64,000 nucleotides of DNA from Achromobacter anxifer (GTDB lineage Bacteria; Pseudomonadota; Gammaproteobacteria; Burkholderiales; Burkholderiaceae_B). Of this stretch, positions 55,670 to 64,000 are shown piece by piece (position 1 is the first letter of the stretch; every line of letters starts with the position of its first letter). The DNA lies in NCBI RefSeq assembly GCF_903652925.1, contig NZ_CAHLAR010000008.1, positions 62,001 to 126,000 of the forward strand, given 5' to 3'. A program made the position numbers and the translations under genes. The notes under the pieces are model-generated. The model worked only from the letters and a program-made list of their open reading frames with translations. It ran no database searches and was not told where the DNA came from.

Positions 55670-56869
55670 TCAGGCCAGGCCCAGGTTGCCCGCGAAGACG
55701 CGCGCATCGGAATCAAGCGCGAGCACGTCGTCAAGGCTGTTGAGCGTAACAGATGCTTGCCGCGCCTGCCACTCCAGGGAAGCCTCGATCACGCGCGGAA
55801 TCCAGGTGTAAGGAAGGCGGCCGGTCAGGAAGGCGTCGACAGCGATCTCGTTGGCAGCGTTCAGCGCCACGCAGGCGCCCTGCCCGGCGCGCAGCGCCGC
55901 GAAGGACAGCGCCAGGCACGGGAAGCGGGCCAGATCGGGCTTTTCAAAGTCCAATCGTCCCAGACGGGTCAGGTCCAGCGGACCGACGCCGCTATCCAGG
56001 CGCTCGGGAAAGCCCAGGCCATAGGCAATGGGAGTGCGCATGTCGGGCTGGCCCAGCTGCGCCAGCACGGAGCCATCGTCGTACTCCACCATGGAATGCA
56101 CCACGCTCTGGGGATGCACCACGACTTCTATGCGCTCGGCGGGCATCGCGAACAGCCAATGCGCCTCGATCACTTCGAGGCCCTTGTTGAGCATGGTGGC
56201 GGAATCCACCGAGATCTTGCGGCCCATGCTCCAGTTGGGATGGGCGCAAGCTTGGGCCGGCGTCACGTCGTGCAGGTCTTCCAGATCCCGCCCCCGGAAC
56301 GGGCCGCCCGAAGCGGTCAGCAGCAGGCGGCGGACGCCCGGCGCGGGACGATTCGGCGCGACGGCGCGGCCACCATGGGGCAGACACTGGAAAATAGCGT
56401 TATGTTCACTGTCGATAGGCAGCAATTCGGCGCCGTTGTCGCGAATAGCCTGCATGAAGAGCGAGCCGGCGGCGACCAGCGCCTCTTTGTTGGCCAGCAG
56501 CACGCGCTTGCCGCTGCGCGCCGCGGCCAAGGCGGCGGGCAGGCCCGCCGCGCCGACGATGGCGGCCATGACCGAGTCGCATTGCGAGTCGGCAGCGGTA
56601 TCGGCCAGCGCCTGCGCACCGACCCGGATTTCGGGCATGGGCTGCTTGCCGCCCCAGGCCGCAACGAACTTCGCGCGAGCGGCCGAATCGGGCACTACCA
56701 CGACAGCCGCGCGGCAGGCCAGCGCCTGTTCAGCCAGCCGCTCCATCCGGCTGTAGGCGGACAAGGCATAAACCGCCAGCCGCTCGGGGTGGCGGGCAAT
56801 CACATCCAGCGTGCTTTCACCGATCGAACCGGTCGATCCCAGCACGACGACGCGTTGAAAAGCGGTCAA
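55670..56869 (-). CDS. dxr: 1-Deoxy-D-xylulose-5-phosphate reductoisomerase
   Basis: This 399-residue NADPH enzyme catalyses the second step of the MEP isoprenoid pathway. The Rossmann motif is [16 protein letters not shown]. The metal/substrate region includes [13 protein letters not shown] and [12 protein letters not shown], followed by [31 protein letters not shown]. The C-terminal helical domain is intact. It overlaps cdsA by four bases. Confidence 0.97.
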   Translation of the reverse strand: MTAFQRVVVLGSTGSIGESTLDVIARHPERLAVYALSAYSRMERLAEQALACRAAVVVVPDSAARAKFVAAWGGKQPMPEIRVGAQALADTAADSQCDSVMAAIVGAAGLPAALAAARSGKRVLLANKEALVAAGSLFMQAIRDNGAELLPIDSEHNAIFQCLPHGGRAVAPNRPAPGVRRLLLTASGGPFRGRDLEDLHDVTPAQACAHPNWSMGRKISVDSATMLNKGLEVIEAHWLFAMPAERIEVVVHPQSVVHSMVEYDDGSVLAQLGQPDMRTPIAYGLGFPERLDSGVGPLDLTRLGRLDFEKPDLARFPCLALSFAALRAGQGACVALNAANEIAVDAFLTGRLPYTWIPRVIEASLEWQARQASVTLNSLDDVLALDSDARVFAGNLGLA

Positions 56870-57723
56870 AACAACACTCCAGACAAAAGTAGCGCAAACG
56901 GCGCGACGGGAAGAATCGCGTCGATGCGGTCATACACCCCGCCATGCCCGGGCAGCAGCGTGCTGGAATCCTTGCGGCCGGCGCGCCGCTTGAGCAGCGA
57001 CTCGAACAAGTCGCCCACGATCGACAGCACGCCTAGCAATGCCGCGATGGGCAGCGCAAGCCAGAAGGTCCAGCGTTCGACCAGCGCATGCCCGTAAGTG
57101 CCTTCCCACAGGCTGGAAAGACCGATCCAGACCACCGCGCCCAGCACGCCGGCGACCGCACCCGCGATCGTCTTGCCCGGGCTGACCCGCGGCGCCAGTT
57201 TACGCTTGCCGAACGCGCGGCCGGCAAAATAAGCGGCGATATCCGCGACCCACACCAGCGCCAGCAGCGACACCACGAAGCCCGCGCCGCGCGCCACGAA
57301 CATCTGCGCCAGCACGGCCCAGGCGGCAAATGCGGCAGGCACGGAAAAAACCGACCAGCCCAGGCTGGCGGGCGGCGCGTCGGAATGCCCGCGCACCACC
57401 GCAGTCACGCCGCCGAGCAGCCACACCGCGGCGACCGCTGGCACCACGTAGCGCAATACCCAGGCCGGATCGGCCATGCCGGCGCGGTCGCCAGCCAGCC
57501 AGGCCGAGGCCAGCGCCAGCATGCCCGCGAACAGCAGGACGGCCACGCCTATGGAAATCAAGGGGGAAGGCGGTTGCGGCAGCGTCAGACGCAGCCACTC
57601 CCAGTTTGCGCAGGCGGCAGCCAGGGCCAACAAGGCGACGAACCACCAGGGGTTCGCGCTGATCATCGCGGCAGCCAGAACGGCCAACAGAACGACTGCG
57701 GTAACGATACGCTGGCCCAACAT
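56866..57723 (-). CDS. cdsA: Phosphatidate cytidylyltransferase
   Basis: The 285-residue membrane protein makes CDP-diacylglycerol. It has about seven to eight hydrophobic segments and the C-terminal signature [31 protein letters not shown] with the metal-binding Asp residues. [22 protein letters not shown] precedes it. It lies between uppS and dxr, the conserved order. Confidence 0.96.
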   Translation of the reverse strand: MLGQRIVTAVVLLAVLAAAMISANPWWFVALLALAAACANWEWLRLTLPQPPSPLISIGVAVLLFAGMLALASAWLAGDRAGMADPAWVLRYVVPAVAAVWLLGGVTAVVRGHSDAPPASLGWSVFSVPAAFAAWAVLAQMFVARGAGFVVSLLALVWVADIAAYFAGRAFGKRKLAPRVSPGKTIAGAVAGVLGAVVWIGLSSLWEGTYGHALVERWTFWLALPIAALLGVLSIVGDLFESLLKRRAGRKDSSTLLPGHGGVYDRIDAILPVAPFALLLSGVLF

Positions 57724-57776
57724 GTGACGGTCTCCTCGTGTACAGCCCTGGAAAGACGCGCTAGTCGCCGTTCGTG

Positions 57777-58541
57777 TTATTTCGCGCCGTTTTCGCCGAC
57801 TTGCGCGCTGGTGCGGCCGAAACGGCGTTCGCGCGTGCGGTACCAGTCAAAGGCGGCCGCAAGCTCCGCGGCGCCGAAATCCGGCCAATAGCGGTCCGTG
57901 AAGTAGAACTCCGCGTAGGCCATCTGCCAGATCAGGAAATTGGAAATACGCTGCTCGCCACCGGTGCGGATGAACAGATCGGGCTCCGGCGCCCAGGACA
58001 TGGACAGATGACGGGCCAGGCGCTCCTCGTCCACCAGCTGGGGCTGGGTGGCCAAGCCCGGCTCGGCTGCCAGCATGGCGCGCGTCGCCTGCAGGATGTC
58101 CCAGCGCCCGCCATAGTTGGCAGCAACGGTCAGGTGCAGGCGGTCGTTGTGCGCCGTGCGCTCCTGAGCCGCGAAGATCAGCTCTTGCAAGCGGGGCTCG
58201 AAGGCCGACAGGTCGCCAATGACGTGCAAACGCACGCCCTGCTCTTCCAGCTTGCCGATTTCGCGCTCCAGCGCCTGCACGAACAGGCGCATCAGCAGTG
58301 ACACTTCCTCGGCCGGGCGGCGCCAGTTCTCGGAACTGAAGGCGAACAGGGTGAGATAGCGCACGCCGGCTCGGCCGCAGGCCTCGACGACGCGCCGCAC
58401 CGCTTGCACGCCTTTGGCGTGGCCGGCCGTGCGCGGCAGCAGCCGCCTCGTCGCCCACCGGCCATTGCCATCCATGATGATGGCCACGTGCTCGGGAATG
58501 TCGCGGGTAGCGGGAACCGCCTGGGTCGAACTGGTTGCCAT
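57777..58541 (-). CDS. uppS: Undecaprenyl diphosphate synthase
   Basis: This 254-residue cis-prenyltransferase makes the C55 carrier for peptidoglycan and LPS. It has the pyrophosphate-binding [16 protein letters not shown] (catalytic Asp), [16 protein letters not shown] and the C-terminal [42 protein letters not shown] box overlapping the frr stop and a 15-pair hairpin lie in its 179-bp upstream spacer. Confidence 0.97.
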   Translation of the reverse strand: MATSSTQAVPATRDIPEHVAIIMDGNGRWATRRLLPRTAGHAKGVQAVRRVVEACGRAGVRYLTLFAFSSENWRRPAEEVSLLMRLFVQALEREIGKLEEQGVRLHVIGDLSAFEPRLQELIFAAQERTAHNDRLHLTVAANYGGRWDILQATRAMLAAEPGLATQPQLVDEERLARHLSMSWAPEPDLFIRTGGEQRISNFLIWQMAYAEFYFTDRYWPDFGAAELAAAFDWYRTRERRFGRTSAQVGENGAK

Positions 58542-58673
58542 TGGTCTGGAGCTGCGCGCGGTGAAACGGCGAAAACGGAATTACGTGAAGAAAAGCCTGC
58601 GCCGTCGTTCCACCGCCTGGCAGCAATGCTGCGAATCGATGGACAGGACGGCGCTCAGGCAGGATATCCTGGT

Positions 58674-58709
58674 CGCCAGGTTGATACGGCCTAGCCTATC
58701 ACCCTGGCG
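58674..58709 (-). other. Long hairpin in the frr-uppS spacer, with TATAAT box
   Basis: Seven pairs (CGCCAGG 58674-58680 / CCTGGCG 58703-58709), one mismatch, five pairs (TGATA/TATCA), one bulge and three pairs (GGC/GCC) close on loop CTA. Just upstream on the minus strand TATAAT (58725-58720) overlaps the frr stop codon, so an internal uppS promoter would place this hairpin in the uppS leader. No U tract follows, so a plain terminator is less likely. Confidence 0.55.
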
Positions 58710-58720
58710 GCATCCAGGAA

Positions 58721-59281
58721 TTATACGGTCATGATTTCCGCTTCTTTCTGCGTGACCATCTTGTCGATCTCGGCCACGCTGCGGTCCGTCAGCTTCTGGA
58801 CATCGTCCTGCGAACGGCGCTCGTCGTCCTCGGAGATTTCCTTGTCCTTGACCAGCTTCTTCAACGCTTCATTGGCTTCGCGGCGCAGGTTGCGCACGGC
58901 CACCTTGGCGTCCTCGCCTTCGCTGCGGACCACCTTGGTCAGATCGCGGCGGCGCTCTTCGGTCAGGGCGGGCATCGGCACGCGGATGGAGTCGCCCATC
59001 GACATGGGATTCAGGCCCAGATCCGATTCGCGGATCGCCTTTTCGATGGCGGAGGCCATGTGCTTCTCGTAGGGCTGCACGCTGATGGTGCGGGCGTCCA
59101 CGAGGTTCACGTTGCCGACCTGGCTGATCGGCACGGGCGAACCGTAGTACTCGACCTGCACATGGTCCAGGATGCCGGTGTGGGCGCGGCCCGTGCGGAT
59201 CTTGGCCAGGTTGGTCTTGAGCGTGTCAAGCGACTTGGCCATCCTGGCTTCGGCGGATTTGCGGATTTCTGCGACGCTCAT
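58721..59281 (-). CDS. frr: Ribosome recycling factor
   Basis: The 186-residue protein splits post-termination ribosomes with EF-G. It has the standard start [34 protein letters not shown], the domain II region ([20 protein letters not shown]) and the C-terminal three-helix bundle ([27 protein letters not shown]). It follows pyrH by 15 bp, the usual rpsB-tsf-pyrH-frr order. Confidence 0.98.
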   Translation of the reverse strand: MSVAEIRKSAEARMAKSLDTLKTNLAKIRTGRAHTGILDHVQVEYYGSPVPISQVGNVNLVDARTISVQPYEKHMASAIEKAIRESDLGLNPMSMGDSIRVPMPALTEERRRDLTKVVRSEGEDAKVAVRNLRREANEALKKLVKDKEISEDDERRSQDDVQKLTDRSVAEIDKMVTQKEAEIMTV

Positions 59282-59296
59282 GGAATTTCCTTTTCT

Positions 59297-60100
<804 letters not shown>

Positions 60101-60112
60101 CTATACCCTGGG

Positions 60113-60991
60113 TCAGGCGCGGCCAGCGGCGGCGGCGGCGACCTCAGCGGCGAAATCGCTGGTCTTCTTCTCGATACCTTCGCCGACAACGAACAGCACG
60201 AACTTGCTGATCGAAGCGCCCTTTTCCTTGAGCATCTGCTCAACGCTGTGCTTGTCGCTCTTGACGAACGGCTGCGACAGCAAGGTGACTTCCTTCAGGA
60301 ACTTCGCGACCGAGCCTTCGACCATCTTGGCGACGATTTCAGCCGGCTTGCCCGATTCGGCGGCCTTCTGCTCGGCAACCGAGCGCTCGGCGGCGATGTC
60401 GGCCGGGTTCACGCCGTCGGCGTTCAGGGCCTTGGGCTTGGTGGCGGCGATGTGCATCGCCAGGTCCTTGCCCACTTCTTCCGCGCCGGTGTATTCGACC
60501 AGCACGCCGATCTTGCCGCCGTGCACGTAGCTGGCCAGCGCGTTCGGGGTCTCGATGCGCTCGAAGCGGCGGATCGAGATGTTTTCGCCGATCTTGCCGA
60601 TCAGGGCGGTGCGGGTGCTTTCCACCGTGCCGTCGCCGTAGGGCAGCGCCGACAGGGCTTCCACCGTGGCGGGGTTCTGCGTGGCGACCAGCTCGGCCAG
60701 CTTGTTCACGAAGCCGACGAAATCGTCGTTCTTGGCGACGAAGTCGGTTTCGCAGTTGATTTCGATGACGGCGCCCTTCTTGGCGTCGGCGGAGATGAAC
60801 AGACCGATCAGGCCTTCAGCGGTGACGCGGGCGGCGGCCTTGCTGGCCTTGTTGCCCAGCTTGACGCGCAGGATTTCCTCGGCGCGGGCCAGGTCGCCCT
60901 CGGCTTCCGTCAAGGCCTTCTTGCACTCCATCATGGGGGCGTCGGTCTTTTCGCGCAGTTCCTTGACCAGGGCAGCGGTAATTTCAGCCAT
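60113..60991 (-). CDS. tsf: Elongation factor Ts
   Basis: The 292-residue guanine-nucleotide exchange factor for EF-Tu opens [33 protein letters not shown]. The exchange motif [20 protein letters not shown] (about residues 70-90) inserts into EF-Tu. Length is normal for betaproteobacteria. It is 179 bp downstream of rpsB and is preceded by three hairpins in that spacer. Confidence 0.98.
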   Translation of the reverse strand: MAEITAALVKELREKTDAPMMECKKALTEAEGDLARAEEILRVKLGNKASKAAARVTAEGLIGLFISADAKKGAVIEINCETDFVAKNDDFVGFVNKLAELVATQNPATVEALSALPYGDGTVESTRTALIGKIGENISIRRFERIETPNALASYVHGGKIGVLVEYTGAEEVGKDLAMHIAATKPKALNADGVNPADIAAERSVAEQKAAESGKPAEIVAKMVEGSVAKFLKEVTLLSQPFVKSDKHSVEQMLKEKGASISKFVLFVVGEGIEKKTSDFAAEVAAAAAGRA

Positions 60992-61014
60992 GTTTGCTCC
61001 AATTTGCTAGAACA

Positions 61015-61140
61015 TGTTCCGGGAAACCGGAACAGTGGTTTGATTCGATGGGACATCCGCGCTTGGCGGATCAGGAAGATGGGAGCCCACCTTCGCATTG
61101 CCGGCGAGGCGGGAGCGGACCCGCATGCGGAACCGCTCCC
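61015..61140 (-). other. Three-hairpin rpsB-tsf spacer
   Basis: Hairpin A is 61015-61034 (TGTTCCGG/CCGGAACA, four-base loop), ending 23 bp before tsf. Hairpin B is 61056-61070 (TCCGC/GCGGA). Hairpin C is 61111-61140 (GGGAGCGG/CCGCTCCC plus inner CCGC/GCGG), 30 bp after rpsB. None has a U tract. Processing, stabilisation or partial attenuation of the rpsB-tsf mRNA is inferred. Confidence 0.6.
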
Positions 61141-61170
61141 AGACGCTAACCGCCGGACATGACAACAGGC

Positions 61171-61920
61171 TTAGGCCTGGTTGTCCTGGACTTCGACGAA
61201 CTCTTCCTGACCTTCGCCCAGTTCTTCGACCAGACCGTTCAGGTTCTGCTCGCGGCCTTCCAGCACGGCGTCGGCGATGCCCTTGGCGTACAGCGCGATG
61301 GCCTTGGCCGAGTCGTCGTTGCCGGGGATGACGTAGTCGATGCCGTCGGGCGAGTGGTTGGTGTCAACCACGGCGACCACGGGGATGCCCAGCGTCTTGG
61401 CTTCGGCGATGGCGATCTTGTGGTAGCCGACGTCGATCACGAAAATGGCGTCAGGCAGACCGTTCATGTCCTTGATGCCGCCGATCGACTTGTTCAGCTT
61501 TTCCAGTTCGCGCTGGAACAGCAGGCCTTCCTTCTTGATCATGCGCTCGGCGCCGCCTTCGGCGACCACGGCTTCCATGTCCTTCAGGCGCTTGACCGAG
61601 GTCTTGACCGTCTTGAAGTTGGTCAGCATGCCGCCGAGCCAGCGGGCGTCGACGAAGGGCATGCCGCAACGGGCGGCTTCGGTAGCGACCAGCTCGCGAG
61701 CAGCGCGCTTGGTGCCGACGAACAGGATGTTGCCACCGCGAGCAGCCAGCTGCTTCACGAACTTGGTGGCTTCCTGGTACTTATCAACCGTCTTTTCGAG
61801 GTTGATGATGTGAATCTTGTTGCGATGGCCGAAGATATAGGGGGCCATCTTGGGGTTCCAGTAGCGGGTCTGGTGACCGAAGTGGACACCCGCTTCCAGC
61901 ATTTCGCGCATCAAAGACAT
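61171..61920 (-). CDS. rpsB: 30S ribosomal protein S2
   Basis: This 249-residue protein begins [44 protein letters not shown] and contains [32 protein letters not shown] and [25 protein letters not shown], all S2 hallmarks. ATG 61920 follows a GGAGA site. It is the promoter-proximal gene of rpsB-tsf-pyrH-frr and has a structured leader upstream. Confidence 0.98.
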   Translation of the reverse strand: MSLMREMLEAGVHFGHQTRYWNPKMAPYIFGHRNKIHIINLEKTVDKYQEATKFVKQLAARGGNILFVGTKRAARELVATEAARCGMPFVDARWLGGMLTNFKTVKTSVKRLKDMEAVVAEGGAERMIKKEGLLFQRELEKLNKSIGGIKDMNGLPDAIFVIDVGYHKIAIAEAKTLGIPVVAVVDTNHSPDGIDYVIPGNDDSAKAIALYAKGIADAVLEGREQNLNGLVEELGEGQEEFVEVQDNQA

Positions 61921-61959
61921 AACTTTCTCCAAGGGTTGATTTCTTGCGCCGCACCTGCA

Positions 61960-62016
61960 TCAGCCTCTGGCTGACACCCTGGGTGGTGTTGCGCGCGATT
62001 TCCCGCCTGTGCGGGA
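61960..62016 (-). promoter_or_regulatory. Structured 5' leader of rpsB
   Basis: Three adjacent small hairpins precede the rpsB start: TCAGCC/GGCTGA (61960-61974), ACACC/GGTGT (61974-61989) and TCCCGC/GCGGGA (62001-62016). In E. coli S2 represses rpsB-tsf translation through the leader. An equivalent structure here is inference. AAAATTTTAA (62021-62030) just upstream may hold the -10 of the promoter, but no convincing -35 was found. Confidence 0.45.
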
Positions 62017-62299
62017 TGACAAAATTTTAACCGGGCCGACCGATCACTGCCGCAATAACTACAGCGCCTAGGCGCTTCTACTACGCTGCCGCGATAAACC
62101 CAGACGGCCGCCACGACCAAAAGCCTTGCACCGCACGCTTGCAGGCGCTTGTCCAGACCCACCAGGAATTTCCTGGAAGTTTCCGGCGGTTTCCCGAAAG
62201 CGCACCCGGACCTGTTTTGTTGGCGGCGAAATCCAGCTCTGGAAAATCCGGCTCCTCGCGTTCAGACTTACTTGATCGCGCATCAGACCATCGGGGCAT

Positions 62300-62329
62300 T
62301 TCTTAAGAAAACGCGAACGTTTTCAAGAA
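62300..62329. other. Strong hairpin in the rpsB-map spacer
   Basis: GAAAACG (62307-62313) and CGTTTTC (62318-62324) pair around a CGAA loop. TTCTT/AAGAA (62300-62304 with 62325-62329) extend the stem past a two-base bulge, 12 pairs in all. The hexamer CTTAAG flanks it on both sides (62302-62307 and 62330-62335). A small RNA terminator or a regulator site are both possible. Confidence 0.5.
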
Positions 62330-62655
62330 CTTAAGCCGACATCCACATTGATGTCCAGACCCTGAGCCTGCATCGCCGCTCTAAAACATGACCGGGCTTA
62401 CAAGCACGCCGCGTCCCAGCTTGCGCCCATCTTCGGACTGCCTTCCAATTCCGCCCGACCGATACCAACCGACGCTCCCGCCCGTGTCACCCACGGCCTG
62501 CCCGAATTCGCTCCACAACCTTCGCTTGCGGTGAAACTTCAGGGCATGCCGCCGATCCCACTGGGATGGATCCGCCGCCAGTACTGCCGGGCTGCCTGGT
62601 CCGCGTCCTTGGACCGACACCCGCCGGGTTCAGCCTTTGCCGTAACCCGATTGCT

Positions 62656-62682
62656 CCCCAAAATTTTAGGGAAGCCTATAAT
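62656..62682 (+). promoter_or_regulatory. map promoter with central palindrome
   Basis: A perfect -10 TATAAT (62677-62682) lies 51 bp upstream of the map start. The -35 is weak (TTGCTC at 62651, 20-bp spacing). A 16-bp palindrome with one mismatch, CCC-C-AAAATTTT-A-GGG (62656-62671), fills the spacer and would be ideally placed for a repressor. Confidence 0.5.
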
Positions 62683-62733
62683 TCTACTATTCTTTCAAGC
62701 AGACATTCAAGCGAGATATCGCCAAGCGACTCC

Positions 62734-63555
62734 ATGGGCACAATCACCAATCAAGCCGACCTGGCCAAGATGCGCGCCGCCTGCCAGGATGCGGCCAAAG
62801 TCCTCGACTTCATCACCCCCCACGTGAAGCCGGGGGTCACCACCGGGGAACTGGACCGACTCTGCCTGGAATACCTGACCGACGAGCTCGGCGTGAAGTC
62901 CGCCACCGTGGGCTACGCGCCCCCGGGCTATCCCCCCTTCCCCGGCGCCATCTGCACCTCGGTCAACCACCAGGTCTGTCATGGCATCCCGGGCGACAAG
63001 GTGCTGAAGAACGGCGACTCGCTGAATATCGACGTCACCATCATCAAGGACGGTTGGTTCGGCGACACCAGCCGCATGTACGCAGTGGGCGAACAATCCA
63101 TATTGTCGCGCCGTCTGACCGAGATCACCTTCGAATGCATGTGGAAGGGCATCCAGCAGGTGAAAAACGGGGCCACGTTGGGCGATGTCGGCAACGCGAT
63201 CCAGAAACATGCGGAGGCCAACGGCTTTTCGGTGGTGCGCGAATTCTGCGGTCACGGCATCGGCCAACGCTTCCATGAAGATCCGCAGGTGCTGCATTAC
63301 GGCAAGCCTGGCACGGGCGTGCCGCTGACGACCGGCATGCTGTTCACCATCGAACCCATGATCAACGCCGGGCGCCGCGAGATCCGCCAGCTGTCCGACG
63401 GCTGGACGGTCGTGACCCGCGACCACAGCCTGTCGGCCCAGTGGGAGCATGCTGTCTGCGTAACCGAAACCGGCTATGAAGTGCTGACCCTGTCCCCAGG
63501 CATGCCGCAACCGCCCGCCTTCATCACCGAACCCCTGGTCATCCCCGCCGTCTGA
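62734..63555 (+). CDS. map: Methionine aminopeptidase, type I
   Basis: The 273-residue dinuclear metalloprotease removes N-terminal methionine. The metal ligands are in LNIDVTIIKDGWFGDTSRMY (two Asp), FCGHGIGQRFHEDP (His), FTIEPMI (Glu) and WEHAVCVTE (Glu); GYPPFPGAICTSVNHQVCHGIP holds the catalytic His. ATG 62734 was chosen by family start. The in-frame extension upstream runs through the promoter and is excluded. It is divergent from rpsB, the common order, and 19 bp from glnD. Confidence 0.97.
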   Translation: MGTITNQADLAKMRAACQDAAKVLDFITPHVKPGVTTGELDRLCLEYLTDELGVKSATVGYAPPGYPPFPGAICTSVNHQVCHGIPGDKVLKNGDSLNIDVTIIKDGWFGDTSRMYAVGEQSILSRRLTEITFECMWKGIQQVKNGATLGDVGNAIQKHAEANGFSVVREFCGHGIGQRFHEDPQVLHYGKPGTGVPLTTGMLFTIEPMINAGRREIRQLSDGWTVVTRDHSLSAQWEHAVCVTETGYEVLTLSPGMPQPPAFITEPLVIPAV

Positions 63556-63574
63556 AACACAAGCTGCCGCCACC

Positions 63575-64000
63575 ATGACCGCCGAAACCCTCAGCGCCCT
63601 GCGCGAACGAATCCAGGAAGCCCGGCGGACCGCGGTGACGCAATTCCGCGAACACGAACGCCCGGACACCCTGCTCTCCGAGCTGCGCCGCATCGTCGAC
63701 GCGGCCCTGCGCGATCTGGTCAAGCAGTGCCCGCTGCCGGCCGGCGCCACGCTGGCGGCCGTGGGCGGCTATGGCCGCGGCGAACTCTATCCCCACTCCG
63801 ACGTCGACCTGCTCATCCTGCTGCCTCACGCCCCCACGCGCGAGGAAGAGTCGGCCATAGAGAAGCTCGTGGCCTCGCTGTGGGACCTGGGCCTTGAGCC
63901 TGGCCACAGCGTGCGCACCATCGAGGACTGCGAGCGCGAGGCGGATGCCGACATCACCGTCGAAACAGCCTTGCTGGAGTCTCGCTGGCTGGCCGGCAGC
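63575..64000 (+). CDS. glnD: PII uridylyltransferase/uridylyl-removing enzyme, N-terminal part
   Basis: The open frame starts at ATG 63575 and runs off the window after 142 codons, of roughly 860 expected. It has the nucleotidyltransferase motif VGGYGRGELYPHSDVDLLILLP with the G[GS] pair and two catalytic Asp residues. GlnD uridylylates PII proteins when glutamine is low and removes UMP when it is high, steering nitrogen assimilation. Position after map is the usual one in proteobacteria. Confidence 0.94.
   Translation, partial: MTAETLSALRERIQEARRTAVTQFREHERPDTLLSELRRIVDAALRDLVKQCPLPAGATLAAVGGYGRGELYPHSDVDLLILLPHAPTREEESAIEKLVASLWDLGLEPGHSVRTIEDCEREADADITVETALLESRWLAGS

Larger units (their letters stand above)
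61921..62733. other. Gene-free spacer between rpsB and map
   Basis: This 813-bp stretch has no convincing gene. Besides the rpsB leader and the map promoter it holds AGCGCCTAGGCGCT (14-bp perfect palindrome, 62063-62076), CCAGGAA-T-TTCCTGG (62162-62176) followed by TTTCC repeats to about 62195, and a long hairpin at 62300-62329. Short open frames inside it (for example minus 62381-62620) have unconvincing composition. The middle part, about 62340-62640, shows nothing I can name. Confidence 0.6.

Noticed and set aside
62381-62620. 79-codon minus-strand frame in the rpsB-map gap
   Set aside because: No ribosome site, no homology recognised and unbalanced composition; not enough to call a gene.

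Overview
The window is chromosomal DNA of a GC-rich (by eye about two-thirds G+C) Gram-negative bacterium. The unbroken run rnhB-lpxB-lpxA-fabZ-lpxD-ompH-bamA-rseP-dxr-cdsA-uppS-frr-pyrH-tsf-rpsB with divergent map-glnD, the smpB//ratA-rnfH arrangement and the protein sequences fit a betaproteobacterium of the order Burkholderiales, most likely Alcaligenaceae (Achromobacter/Bordetella-like). Genus-level placement is an inference from gene content. No tRNA, rRNA, insertion sequence, prophage or CRISPR array was seen.

Layout. 1-8.4 kb, mostly plus strand: the end of a DUF1800 gene and a DUF1501 partner, an MFS exporter, glutathione peroxidase, an Lrp-type regulator divergent from an EamA transporter, a YfcG-like glutathione transferase, a GNAT enzyme, a two-piece lipoate ligase and a DUF3298 lipoprotein. 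8.6-14.2 kb, minus strand: glutamate dehydrogenase, and an IclR-linked polar amino-acid ABC importer operon that ends in formimidoylglutamase. 14.3-24.8 kb, minus strand: a ten-gene catabolic operon (class III aminotransferase, NicX/M29-type metalloprotein, atypical crotonase, CaiB-type CoA-transferase, complete Liv-type ABC importer, amidase). A divergent GntR regulator and a recognisable promoter/operator region lie at one end and an intrinsic terminator at the other.

25.6-32.2 kb: an ankyrin protein, tatD-holB-tmk-mltG, divergent ygfZ, and a VIT-family membrane protein. 32.3-36.1 kb: a valine (isobutyryl-CoA) degradation operon with a candidate LiuR-like operator. 36.2-46.2 kb: rnfH-ratA//smpB, a membrane diguanylate cyclase, an SPFH/NfeD pair, a glutamine amidotransferase, an Ada-like regulator/methyltransferase, ppsA with its regulator ppsR divergent, and a lipoprotein gene running antisense into ppsR. 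46.2-61.9 kb: the TrmH-family methylase plus the envelope/translation cluster, all on the minus strand. An 813-bp gene-free but palindrome-rich gap separates rpsB from map and the start of glnD, which runs off the end.

How the parts fit. The two import/catabolism operons would feed amino compounds into central metabolism: formiminoglutamate to glutamate, which the neighbouring glutamate dehydrogenase could deaminate. The valine operon feeds propionyl-CoA chemistry, and ppsA/ppsR controls entry into gluconeogenesis. The right-hand third is housekeeping: lipid A and outer-membrane assembly, isoprenoid and phospholipid precursors, and translation. The most interesting non-coding signals are a 53-bp near-perfect inverted repeat at the gdhA promoter, iteron-like direct repeats ahead of the amino-acid binding protein gene, the divergent operator of the ten-gene operon, and structured spacers around rpsB, tsf and uppS.
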